From contig SSNU01000328.1 in assembly GCA_012064415.1 (NCBI GenBank), positions 16,458 to 80,457 of the forward strand: a stretch of DNA of 64,000 bases, read 5' to 3'. A program made the position numbers and the translations under genes. This DNA comes from Gyrodactylus bullatarudis. Lineage: Eukaryota > Platyhelminthes > Monogenea > Gyrodactylidea > Gyrodactylidae. Positions 1 through 11,322 of the stretch are shown one piece after another (the first letter of the stretch is position 1; every line of letters begins with the position of its first letter). The notes below the pieces were generated by a model. That model saw only the letters and a program-made list of their open reading frames with translations. It was not told the origin of the DNA and ran no database searches.

Positions 1-3000
1 ATTTTAATTTCTGAAGGTTAAAGCACCGCTCAACCAAAAATATTGGAAAAATCAAACTATTCTGTGTATTCGAAATCAGGGAGAGTTGGCCTCTTTTTCT
101 ATTGTGTCACCATAGAAAGATTTGAATTGATAAATGCATTGAATTTATATTACCCTTGGGATATATATTTTTCTCAGAGCGATAATAATCTCTGATATAA
201 AACTATATAAACTTGTCGTAGACAGATTTATTTCTAATCTCTAATCCTTGGATTTAATTCAGTCAGTAGTAACTATGCTCAATATCATATTATTGAGATA
301 TATTTAGACACATATACGAGTACTATTTATGTGCTGGTAACGAAAAAAACGAAATGAAACTTTACTGCAACTCCCAAAGGAGTCAAGGAGTTACCCTCAG
401 TTTTCTATTCTGCAAAAGATTTGTTGTAATTAAAATTCATAATCAAGTTACTAATCTATAATTTATCAATGTAATTTTGAATCAGTTTTAAAATAACTGC
501 TATATCAAAGTTAATGTGTAATAAATTTTGTATGGAGTATCTCTATCGTGTAAAAACCAGCTCATATTAAAACAGAACCATTAAAATTACTAATTTTGTT
601 CAAAATTTTTTTTGATCTCTGATTATTGAATTGAATATTATAATATTCTATTGAGGGTACAGATATAGTACCAAGAAATTTTGATTCAACTCTTTAAATG
701 AGAACTTACATCATATCTATGAATAAAAATTTAAATGATGCTCGTTCAAGTAAAAAATATTGCCTAAAAATATTTACTATTTTAAGATGACAGAGAAAGA
801 AAGAGAAAATATTTACTGACTAAGGGAACTAGAAATACTGTTCTTTTTTCTGTAAAAATATTCAGTTAAGTTTGAATAATTAGATTACTAGCTAATGTTA
901 CTGCTGGGCATCTCTAAACGTATTATCGCATCAGTATTAAAACATATAAACTGAAGTTGAAAGCATATGTTAGAGATTATGGTCGAATGATCATGAAATG
1001 TAATAACGAAAAATTCCATGTGCGCGTGTGATTTTGAGCATGGAAACTTTCCTCTGCATCCATCATATTGAAATATTTTTCCATCTTTCACATTTAACCC
1101 ACATTCATATAGACGCGTATATTATACGCGGCGTATTAGTTGGACTAAATTAATCATGATTACACAAATGAGTTAATGGACTCAAAATGTTTTATGAATA
1201 AGTAAATATTTGAACCTGAAAATTGAATCTTATCTAGAGAAAATTTCGCTAAGTCAGAATTCAAAATAAAACAAAAGGTTTCTTTTAATTTTCCTCGATC
1301 AAGTTTAATTAAATTAACAAGACGAACAAACGTTAATTTAGGAAGCAATATTGGTAAAAGAAAATTTTCAAAAGGCTCTAATCTCATGTCAAACAATTTT
1401 ATCAACGAGTTAATACAAAAATCTTGATTTCATTGATGAGTTTTTTTCAATTGGGGGACACTATTTTATCATGAGTTCGAATTCATAAGCTTGGCATGAA
1501 TAAAAGAATAGATGGTGATGAATGAAATAACTGTCAATGTGAAGTAGAAAGAAAAAGACTCATTTCTCAAACTGTCATAGTATCACACTCGGAACACTGA
1601 GAGAGGAGTAAATTAATCACTGGATTTATCAACTTTGAACAAATCCAAAAGTGTATAAAATAATAAAAATAATATTTCATGAATGCAGATACTTTTTTAT
1701 TTCTTTTTCTCTCCTGTTAAAAAGGACTGGGATGAGAGAGATTACCTTCTCATCTCCATTTCTATCTTCTCATCTCTTATAGAGCTTAATCCTCCTTTAT
1801 ATTCCTTATTTTGGAATGGATAATTGAAAAATTAATTTATCCATTGGGTTTACGCACGAATAAGCTCTTTCAACGCAAGAGATATATACCCATACACACA
1901 TACAAAAAAAAGAAATCTTCACTTGACGTTCAAGATGGAGAGAAGGGACTTTTCTTCAAAATCGCCCACTATTCCTCTCCTAGAAAAAGAAATATAAAAA
2001 TGAGATACTTCTTCTTCAATTTTCATCCATATTATTGATGATGAATGCGAAAAATAAATTTATTTAAATATATTAATGTTTATCTAAATTTTTTAACATT
2101 TCAATTTTTAGTCTTTTCTTTGTTTCTATATATTTCAATTTACTCAGTCAAAATATCTTGTTTATTAAATGTATATGTGCATATGCATAGGGAAATGCAG
2201 TTGGTAAGAAGGATAAAAGATTGATTTTTTCTTGATAATCTGAAATAATTACAGGAAAAGGAATATTTTTATCATTAATTGTGTTAGTAAGAGGATAGAA
2301 TAATTATATTCTGAGTTTTGGTTACGTTAGTGTATCTGATGGATTACGATATCGGATGAAGAAGAAGTTGTGAAAATTATCCGGATGGTTGATTTTATTG
2401 ATTTGTGTCTCGCTCAATTTCCTAGGATTACTCGGATCCAAATGACTTGTAACCATTAAAATTAGGAATATTATATGAAAGATGTATTCACGAAAATTTG
2501 ACTTTAGGCTCAAGCATGACTCTCTAAAGATGATTCCGAGATTCTCTCTTATCGAGTAACATTTGAATGGATTACTATATAAATGAAAAATGAAATGTTT
2601 CAATAACTCAAGTATGCTAATCAATAGAACATTTGCCCCCTCTTGTTTTGCAAGAGTTTAACTGAATGAGAAAGAGACTAAGGAAATTTTAACATGGATG
2701 ACACTAAAAGGAACCCTTTGTGGTGACTTTTCATAGTCATCGATAATTAAAAAGACCAACACGATTCCAAGTAGACTTGAAGAAAAATAAGAGGGAGCAA
2801 TTATTCTCTAATAACCCTGAATGATTTATAAAGAAATTTTAAAAATGTATTTACTCAGAAAAATCTAGATTTTAGAACTTTTGATGGAATTTTACAAGCA
2901 TACCCAACGAAATTTATTAAAATTTTCTGAGACAACACTTATAAAGTGAGAAATTACCATTCTTCAAAGGAAAAAAAAACTTGAAAAAAATTCTATAAGC

Positions 3001-4074
3001 ACCTTTATTTCATTTTGCTTTCAGGAACGTTGTTTTATTAAGTCGAAGTTTTTCAAGTAATTTTAGCTGGAAATTTAACAAGATTATCGCTATTTTTTTA
3101 AATTTCATGATGAATAGTACCAATTTAAAAAATTCATCATTGGTTTTTTTAAAGAACTTTATCATCGAGAAATACATAGAAAAAGTATTGAATTTATTTT
3201 GGTATAAATAAATAATAATAAATAGTGTCTTTACTCTCAAGTAGATATATCTATATAGTTATAATTATATTTATTTTTCCATATAATGAAAAGAAAGAGT
3301 AAAATGAGCCCATTCCCATAATCCAAACCTGGGGATCAACTCAATTTGTTGATATCAAACCAACCAATAAGAGGATACAAATTTTGTTAATTTATCTAAT
3401 AAATAAATCAAGCCGGTTTAAAATTCTGATAAGATCTGGCAAAATAATAGCTTTATCACTAATTATTTTTCTTGTCTTCAAATCCTCAAAATGAGTTTCA
3501 ACTCACCACCAGAAACCAATTCAATTCAGTTAGTATGTATTAAAGGCTTTAGAACTGATAGCCATAAACTCTAAAATTATAGAGGCTGGAAGTTTCTTTA
3601 ATCATTGACTGTCCAACTTGGACGGAGGCTCTCTTTCTCAATTTCCCTACAGACTTAGAAAAGAAGAATCCTCATTCCTCTACTATACACGAAGTCATGT
3701 TAAGTTCACGTGCCTGATGAATAACACCAATGTACTAAAATCCAAGCTCAACATCAATGTTCTCACTGGCTTGCGAATTAGCACAATCTGTGCATTCCTT
3801 TTCTTTCAAATTCCTCCAGAGTCAGATTCGAAAACTAACTATTTTCTAAAATTATTATCTCGCCAATCTAATAATTAGTTACTGTTTTTCAAATAATTTT
3901 TCATCATACATTAATAAATAAAAAAGTTTTCCAATGGATGTAACGATTAATATTCGAATAGGGCCAACCAATTTTAAAGGTTACAGTTTGAAGAAAAAAT
4001 CAGAGGTATGATAATAAGACCATTGGAGTAGTTTCAAGAAACTACGAAAAATCAACGACATAAAAATGCATTAG
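1..4074. other. AT-rich region without recognisable genes
   Basis: The open frames here are short, low-complexity and lack any motif I recognise. No terminal repeats or tandem array was spotted. I see nothing to annotate. Confidence 0.5.
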
Positions 4075-5008
4075 CTACCCCAACAAACTATAGAAAATTA
4101 ATCGATGTAAACTCACGGTTTTCTAATTATTTTTGGCTCTTCGAACTAAATATTTTCAAGATTATTATCAGTTATTTATTTATTTTGAGAAACTCACCTC
4201 AACAATCGATTTTTCAATGCTCCTAATGTAATCAATGGTAAGAAAATTTAAAGAGGATGTGTGTAACTTGACTTACATCTTAGAACAGTCTCCTTTGAGC
4301 ATAGAATAGTCAAATTCTCTAAAAATCAAAAGAAATATTAAAATAGTTTAACAAACATTCTGGAGTTTATAGATTTTTCTGCGACATGGAAAATTTCCTC
4401 AGCTAATGTGATTTTGCAACTGGGATTTTCTGGACATCTAGGTCTAAATGTTAAAAAAGAATCATCAGATCCATTGTCGATTTGTAGTCTTTTTTCTTCT
4501 AGAATGGTCTACAAAAATAGATGATTAATTATGAATATACTTCATAATCTTTTTTAAGTAATTGAAACTCAGATTCAATTTTTTCAATTTTGAGGTTAAG
4601 AGAGGCAATCTTTCTATCTTTTTCAGAGAGAGCTAACTCAAAGTCTCCTATAACCAGTTCAGTCATTCGCATTGAGTTAAACATATCTTCGATTTCTACT
4701 AATTTTCCTTCCAGTAGAGCTTGATTATTATAAAATTTTTCTTGGACCTCTTCCTTGAGCTTCTCTTCTTTCTTGTAGCTTTCAAAAAGAAACTTGTATT
4801 CTTCAGCGAATAATAACATTTTATTATGAATTTCAAGCAGAAGATTATTCTTATCAGCTATTTCCCCAGTGTAATCTTCTATTCTGAAAGGAGATAATTA
4901 CAAAACTTACTCAGAAATTGACATTCCATACTCTTCATTTAACTGTTGAATAAGCTTGTCAATATAGTCTTTAATCTCTTCATATGAGAGGCTAATTCTT
5001 TTCATCAT
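4075..5008 (-). CDS. Small coiled-coil protein, seven exons with micro-introns
   Basis: I do not recognise this 233-residue protein. Exons, in coding order, are 4911-5008, 4541-4883, 4357-4508, 4277-4318, 4198-4222, 4117-4145 and 4075-4087. They sum to 702 bp, exactly 234 codons with stop. Every junction is GT-AG and in frame, and introns are 27, 32, 38, 54, 52 and 29 bp. The first intron runs from a consensus GTAAGT donor to a CTTTCAG acceptor. The protein starts MMKRISLSYEEIKDYIDKLI. Residues about 15-145 are charged and heptad-like (many Glu, Lys, Leu), so a coiled coil is likely. The tail (about 150-233) is less helical and has a few cysteines. There is no signal peptide or membrane segment, so it is probably cytosolic or cytoskeletal. 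The first of two adjacent ATGs was taken as start. The gene model is well supported by frame; the function is unknown. Confidence 0.75.
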
Positions 5009-6033
5009 GACTTTACAAGAATTTTAGAAATTCTTGATTGTTTTCAAAACTTGTCAAGTCAACTGTCATGTAAACTTAAACAAATCTCAAATCAAGGCGT
5101 TAACAAAATTCATATTGCAGTTGTAATTAATAAGGAATAAATATTATCAAAATATTCAGTTTTTGTTCTAATCGAAAAATCTTTTCGATAAAAAACGTTT
5201 CAAATTATCCGTAGATTATCATTGAATCTTTATTGTTTTTTCAACAACGAATATTTTATTAATCATTGTTGATAGAACAATAATTTCTCAACGAGAAATA
5301 AATTACTGAATGGTCAACTCACTACTAGTAAAATCTCTTTAATGTCTTTGTGATCTTCTTATTGCTATATATACTGAATTTATGGTGAGCACACCAACAT
5401 TTGATCAAACAATATTAATCCCCATTTTAGCACTCTCTTACTAAGAATATGTGCAAGTAAAATACTTTTTAGCTTCTTTTAATCTATTCTCTATTAGGAA
5501 ATAATGTATAATATACAATGTTTAAATCGGTTTTAGTATTCGCCCGTCGGTTTATTGTATATTTGGGTGTAACATAATACACATGAATAACACTCATTGA
5601 ATATATTGTAAAATTCTACACATTTTCCATTTGTAATAACTGTACTATGTTACATTTAAGCTACTCGTGAATTTCCTATCCGAGTGGTAACTAATTACAA
5701 TATTGATTGGTGAAAATTATTAAAGAAAAAGAAACATTTTCTTCATATCAGGGATTAATTTTGTACTTTATTTTCATTTTTAAGAATTTCTCAAATGAGC
5801 ACAAAGTTATTTTTTTCTCTAAATTGAAAAAAGTGAATATATAATTTTTTCTCATTTTATTTGCCTAAAATGTATATTTATTCATTTTGATTGCATAATT
5901 TTACATGATTCTACAATAATTCCATGCAAATCCTAACAAAAATATTAATTAATAAGATTTTTTTATTGAATAAAAATTTATTTAAATAATATGATACAAA
6001 ATCTGAAATAATTTTCTGGTTTTTAAAATTTAA
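5009..6033. other. Intergenic AT-rich spacer
   Basis: This is upstream of the coiled-coil gene. It presumably holds that gene's promoter, but I could not pick out a site. No coding signal was seen. Confidence 0.4.
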
Positions 6034-6402
6034 TTAAAATTTATTTCTGAGAAGGTGCAGGGTGATCAGAAGCATAGTAAAGCCTCTTGAGGAGCGTAGA
6101 TGATAACAGCAGTCTGGAGGAGGGGGAATCTCGTGGTAAAGTGCTGCAGATGAGACAATCCTTCTCATTAAAATTTGGTAAGAGAATTGATCTGCTAAGA
6201 AGTTCTTTGTATGAATATGGTCCAGAAGTTCATTATCATAGTTCAGTCCCAGGTCCTTAATCTGAGATACTACTAAGGAAACAAGATTTGGCTCCAGTTG
6301 TATATTGGGTGTAAGGCAGAGAACTTTAGTTTTATAGTGGTTAAGGGACAGTTCAGTGCGAGTGATTGAGCTCTTGATAAATAGTGTTTGAGTCTTGTTT
6401 GA
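6034..6402 (-). pseudogene. LINE reverse transcriptase C-terminal fragment
   Basis: An open frame of 123 codons, including the stop, lies on the minus strand. It holds the peptide ELSLNHYKTKVLCLTP followed by QIKDLGLNYDN. These match the part of a non-LTR retrotransposon reverse transcriptase just after the YADD box (the 'LSLN..KTK' and 'LG...D' motifs). The YADD box is missing, so it is 5' truncated. Base composition is less AT-rich than its surroundings. A second fragment of the same kind lies at 15622-15858. The class is not resolved (CR1/Jockey-like is possible). Confidence 0.6.
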
Positions 6403-7962
6403 TGCAGAATAATAATATATTTAAAATATGTGAGATCAGGAGATGAACGCAAACCCTCATCTTGAGTCAAGATTCTTGACTATGACAGTGCTCTCCCTCT
6501 AACGTTCCCAATTGCTCTCAATTTCAATTTATCCGCTCCTGTTTGGGCTCTCTCATAAAGTAAAGTCCTTATTAAAGCCAATCTATTTGGCCAATATTTA
6601 ATATTGCTCTGTTCAACAAACTGCCATATAAAACAAATATTGATCATTATTATAACCTCCAATGTTCCACTCGGTTCGTTATCCATCTTCAAACATTAAA
6701 CCCCTCAGATTCAGATTCTGAGTCAAGACCGAAACATGAACCAGATTTCAAAGAAATTTTTAATTTTTGTACTAGATAAATAAGGATCCTTTTATCAATT
6801 TTAACAATAAATTTCTTAACTTACAGTGTAGGGATAACATTTTTAAAATGTCTTTTCGATACGCTTAAGAGTTGTTCTTAAAAAATGGTTAAGAAGGCAT
6901 TGAATCATCGTAAATAGAGGTTAGTTGCTAAAGTAGTATTTTTTTTAATTCGATAAATATTGATTAAAAATATAAGAATGACCGCCCACATGATAGAAAT
7001 GATCATTGATCCTTATTGCCTGTGGTAGGGTCAAGGGAAAAGGATCATTGATTCTTTTTATCTTCCCTTGATAGTCATACTTCTCTGATTTAACGAGACA
7101 TAATATTAAATCATCTACACAATGGTTTCCAAAACAAAACATTTGATCTAGTAGTTTAATTCATAATTTATAAAATCTCAGAAAAATAATCTGAATAAAT
7201 TGATAAAAATTAACTTTAGTTTCTTTGACAGCTCACAGGTTAAAGATATTGGCATTTCTTATCGCCTAATCCATGAATTTCTTCACAGCTACTGATGGAA
7301 AATGGTAGGTTCTTCTAATGAAATAAACCATATTGAATCATTTCGTCCAATCTGAGTATTTTTTTAGTTATGATTTTTTCAGATTTTAGAAAATTTTGAA
7401 TTAATTAATTATTTTCTAAAGAAATATGCATTCTTAATAAACAAATCAAAATGATGATTCCTTAACTATGATAGAAATGGGTGTATTCTCGATCACTAAT
7501 CATTAATTGTTGAGTTGAGTTTTATCCTTCCTGATTTTGTTGAAGTTGAATGTATGTTTGATTTATACTCCTTCTGATTTTGATTCGGTAAAATAAGTTT
7601 ATTGGAGTTTCTTCAAAGAGAATAATTAATAATTTTATAAAAGAGGACTTTGTCTCACATTATATGAGTCATATATATTCTAATGTTGTCGAGAAAAGTT
7701 CTTTAAAAACTTGAAATTTTGATATTTTTTTAAATCGATATTTTTCAACTTTAAATTATGTTAATTAAATATTAAATCTCATAATAATCCATTAACCCAC
7801 AAAATTTCAGTTCTATTAACTTCACAGATAGATGAATGCCAGTTCTAAATGTCTGCATGAGATAAAAATTTTCGATTTAGGGTATAGTAGTTACTAGGCT
7901 AGGGTGAAATTTTTAACCTCATATTAGGACCAACTTTTCTGATAGGACTATAAATTCTACTA
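6403..7962. other. Intergenic, no gene recognised
   Basis: A minus-strand frame at 6480-6692 continues the less AT-rich tract upstream of the LINE fragment and may belong to it, but no motif is recognisable. The remainder is featureless. Confidence 0.35.
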
Positions 7963-9713
7963 CAGTTGTACCTGAGACTTGTGTGAGGAAAATCAAACAC
8001 TTTTCAATCTCTTCCGAAAATATATCTCATGAAGCTACTTGAAAGTAGTGTTGTTACCTATTTTTTACAATAATTTTTAATTTTTACATATTTGAATAGA
8101 GCTTTTTCTGATCTTTCCATCTGTGTAGCTTTCACTGCAAAGATATTCCGTTTCAAAGTTTTTCAGATTTTAAGCTTTCATCAATTTTTTTCTCAACTCT
8201 GTATACCCAACTATTCATTGTTATTTTAGCGAGTCAATCCTTTCGAAAATACGCTTCATTATTTATTTCAGAGGTGTCAAATATTTACGGTTAAACAATG
8301 TGATACTCTTTTTACTTTTTCTCAGCTTTTTAACACTGAATGAGATTTCATGACGTGTATTCGTTCAATATATCGAGTCTATTAAGATACAGTATTCTGA
8401 CTATTCATTAAATTAATTATTAATTAATAATTAATTATATTGATTATAATCAATGAAACCGTTTAAATTTTCAGAAAAATAAATAAATTTTTAATAAATA
8501 AGACTCATAAGCTATATTGTCACATTATTTACATTTTTTTTGTTGTTAGAAATAGAAATTATATTGAAAAAAATAATGGTTTACAAAATGATTATTGGAT
8601 AAATGACAATAGTAGATCTTGTTTTTGGTTTATAGGCGAGGAAGAAACATAAATCATGAATAAGTTTTTTGATTGCAGTTGAAATAGTGTTGGCAGTATA
8701 TCTGGAAATATTAAATCGAAAATCACCTGGTTAGCTTTACTCAATGAAGATCTGGATATAGGAGAGATTGGGAGTAGTCAATTTTAGATCGGATATGTTT
8801 AGTTATACTTTTTATGCAGTTAAGGTTGTCACAATTACATTAGTCGGAATTTGATTCACATTCCATATTATAGACTTTTTGAAACAGTTTTTGATGCAAT
8901 CTTCTTTAACTAAATTGAAAGATTTTTCAATCATCATATAAGCCATTGAAACATCAGGAGTAAATGAAATATTCGCCAAAATTTTACGGAAATTTGATTT
9001 GAAGCTCCAAATAATGCCCTGATCTAATGGCTGGCAAACGGATGTTGAATTGGGGGGGGGGGATAAAAATAATAATTTGACATTAGCAGGAACAACTGGT
9101 ATTTTGTGAAACGAAACATTGTCAGCAAGTAATAAAACATTTTTGCCTGAATCATATTCTGAAATTTTTTCTAGCCATTCTTGAAAGAGTTCAGCATTAT
9201 TCCAAGCGTTTTTATTTCCTTTGTAATTTTCCGGAATGTTTCTTTTGAAGCACCTCGGTTTTTTAGAATGACCTTCCAAAGATTAAAATTGAAACTTTTT
9301 TTTTTTTATTTTACTTACCAAAAAAAATTACTAACGGAGGATATTTTTCACCAGACATAGCATGCAACGACTGTTAATCTATCTTTTGTTTTTTTTGAAC
9401 CTCTACAGTTCTTAGAATTCATATCCACTGTCAAGACACCTCTTTCTTGAAAAAATAAAGATGTTTCATCAATGTTGAATATGTTCTGTATACTTTTGAA
9501 GTGTGTCTTGAAACGGAATATCTTTGCAAGGAAAAGTCAATTTGCAGTGAAAGCTACACAGATGGAAAGATCAGAAAAAGCTCTATTCAAATATGTAAAA
9601 ATTAAAAATTATTGTAAAAAATAGGTAACAACACTACTTTCAAGTAGCTTCATGAGATATATTTTCGGAAGAGATTGAAAAGTGTTTGATTTTCCTCACA
9701 CAAGTCTCAGGTA
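7963..9713 (-). mobile_element. pogo/Tigger-like DNA transposon with about 190-206 bp inverted arms
   Basis: The left arm at 7969-8156 (188 bp) is the reverse complement of 9508-9713 (206 bp). The difference is an 18-bp segment missing from the left arm, between two TGCA copies, which looks like a slippage deletion. The left end reads TA then CAGTTGTACC, as in pogo-type ends with a TA target site. The matching terminal bases on the right are changed. Between the arms lies a damaged DDE transposase gene on the minus strand. The right arm abuts the coding part just before its first catalytic Asp, so the DNA-binding N-terminus is missing. This is probably a dead, internally rearranged copy. Confidence 0.75.
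8812..9496 (-). pseudogene. pogo/Tigger/jerky-type DDE transposase, broken
   Basis: Reading down the minus strand, NIDETSLFF (first catalytic Asp) is followed by GSKKTKDRLTVVAC. A one-base frameshift follows near 9363, then MSGEKYPPLVIFFG. An apparent 46-bp GT-AG intron (9273-9318) comes next and joins in frame to HSKKPRCFKRN. The last frame holds LLLADNVSFHK (second Asp) and SVCQPLDQGI (third Asp), the order expected of the CENP-B/Tigger/jerky DDE domain. The N-terminal helix-turn-helix and CENP-B DNA-binding part are absent, so this copy cannot be active. The 46-bp segment fits the size of short introns seen in host genes nearby, though an insertion is also possible. Confidence 0.8.
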
Positions 9714-10740
9714 TTGTAGATAAAACAATATTTTAGCCTTAAATTTAAGTAATCTAGATAACTTTTTATTCTGTGTCGAATGGTGCTAATTTCATGATGA
9801 TTGAACGAAAAAAATAACTTTGTTTTGACGAAAGCAAATTGAATAAAAATTGGCATAACGATAGAATTTGAAAAGTATAAGCCAATACTGAAATTTCGGG
9901 TCGAAATAATGAAAAAAACTCAAGCAAGATGTCACCTGGTTTCTAAAAAAAAATATAAATTTCACACTCCTACTCATAAGTAATAAAGCAAAAAAAAAGT
10001 CCTGACCGTCTGTTTAACTTTCATACATTTTTTAGGAATTTTAGTGTAGTTACTGCATAATATTCCTTTAAGCGAGAGGAGCCAAAAATCGAAAATAACT
10101 ACATGTATGGGTGACAGAAAGTAACACACTGCTCTGAAATTTATAGCTTTTATCAGCAAAAATCGAAATTTAAGTGTACTCAAAGATTATTTACACGAAT
10201 ATTTAATAAGTTTTTTTTATTAAGAACACTTTTCCTCATTTAATAAATAGAAAGAATGTTTATTTCTAATGAATAACAGTAATTCGAAAATTATGCGGGC
10301 AAATGATTGACTCAAAAGTTACATTGAAAAGAAATGTTCATGTTTGAAATTTTAGTAATTACTATAGAAGAAACTCGTTTTAAATCTGGTCATGATGAAT
10401 CTTTGATACTTTTTTCTAAAAAATACAAATTTTACTAAAGAATAAAATTTTTACCGGGAATTGGGATTCTTCGGATTTCTGATTTTTAACTTTATTTCAT
10501 CAAATTTCGTTCCCTACCAGAGGTCTTGCAGCCAGATTCTTGATTTCTTTTTGTTCTTTTATTGTAATATGAATATGAAAAAACCCAAGATAAAATTGAG
10601 TTTACAATGTAAACTTTACATGTAAGTAGTCAGATTACTTTTAGCTGTTGAATGCCTGTGGTTCTATTATGTCACTAAGAGATATTTTCTTTCCAAAATT
10701 TAAACATAACTCGAAAATCCTGACACCATAGAATAATTAG
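9714..10740. other. Spacer, no gene recognised
   Basis: AT-rich sequence between two DNA transposons. Open frames are short and lack motifs. Confidence 0.4.
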
Positions 10741-11322
10741 TAGAGCATCAAAAAGTCATATTAGTCATATTTTACAAGTAAGGTATATTAAACAAATAAA
10801 GCACATTGGTATAATCAGAAAAGGTGTGAGGTTTCATATAAAAAAGTTATAAAAGAGCATATATCCGTCATATATTTTGTGATAGGTCATATTTTTTAAA
10901 AGGCATATTTATACATAATGTATACTTTGCATAGAATATCCCCATACCTAATCTAATTGACCAATCACATTCATTCTTTGATTTCCCATGATTGACATTT
11001 TGATTACGTCATGCAGCGTGCTGCTTTATTCTATATCATTTTAACCATAGTACTCCAACACCAAGTACAATATAAATAACGCATTTTATCGAATCCTGAC
11101 TCAATGTATTCCTAGAATCTAGAACGGGAGATCTATATTGTAATACAGATGTATTGTATTTGATGTTGCACTGCTAACCAAAGCAAATCATTTCTTATAT
11201 ATTAACATTGACTCATAAGTAAAGTAGGAAAATTTTAAGTCATATAATATGACCCAAAAAAATAAGTGCCTTTTTATAAGCGCCTATAAATGAGTTTTTT
11301 AGGTCATATTTTTGACACTCTA
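10741..11322. mobile_element. hAT-like non-autonomous element (MITE)
   Basis: The ends are inverted: TAGAGCATCAAAAA on the left, and on the right the reverse complement of TAGAGTGTCAAAAA. They are flanked by 8-bp ATAATTAG and ATTATTAG (7 of 8 identical). An 8-bp duplication with TAGAG/CAGNG-like ends is typical of hAT elements. The 582 bp inside have no coding capacity but repeat the word GTCATATT several times. Confidence 0.5.
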
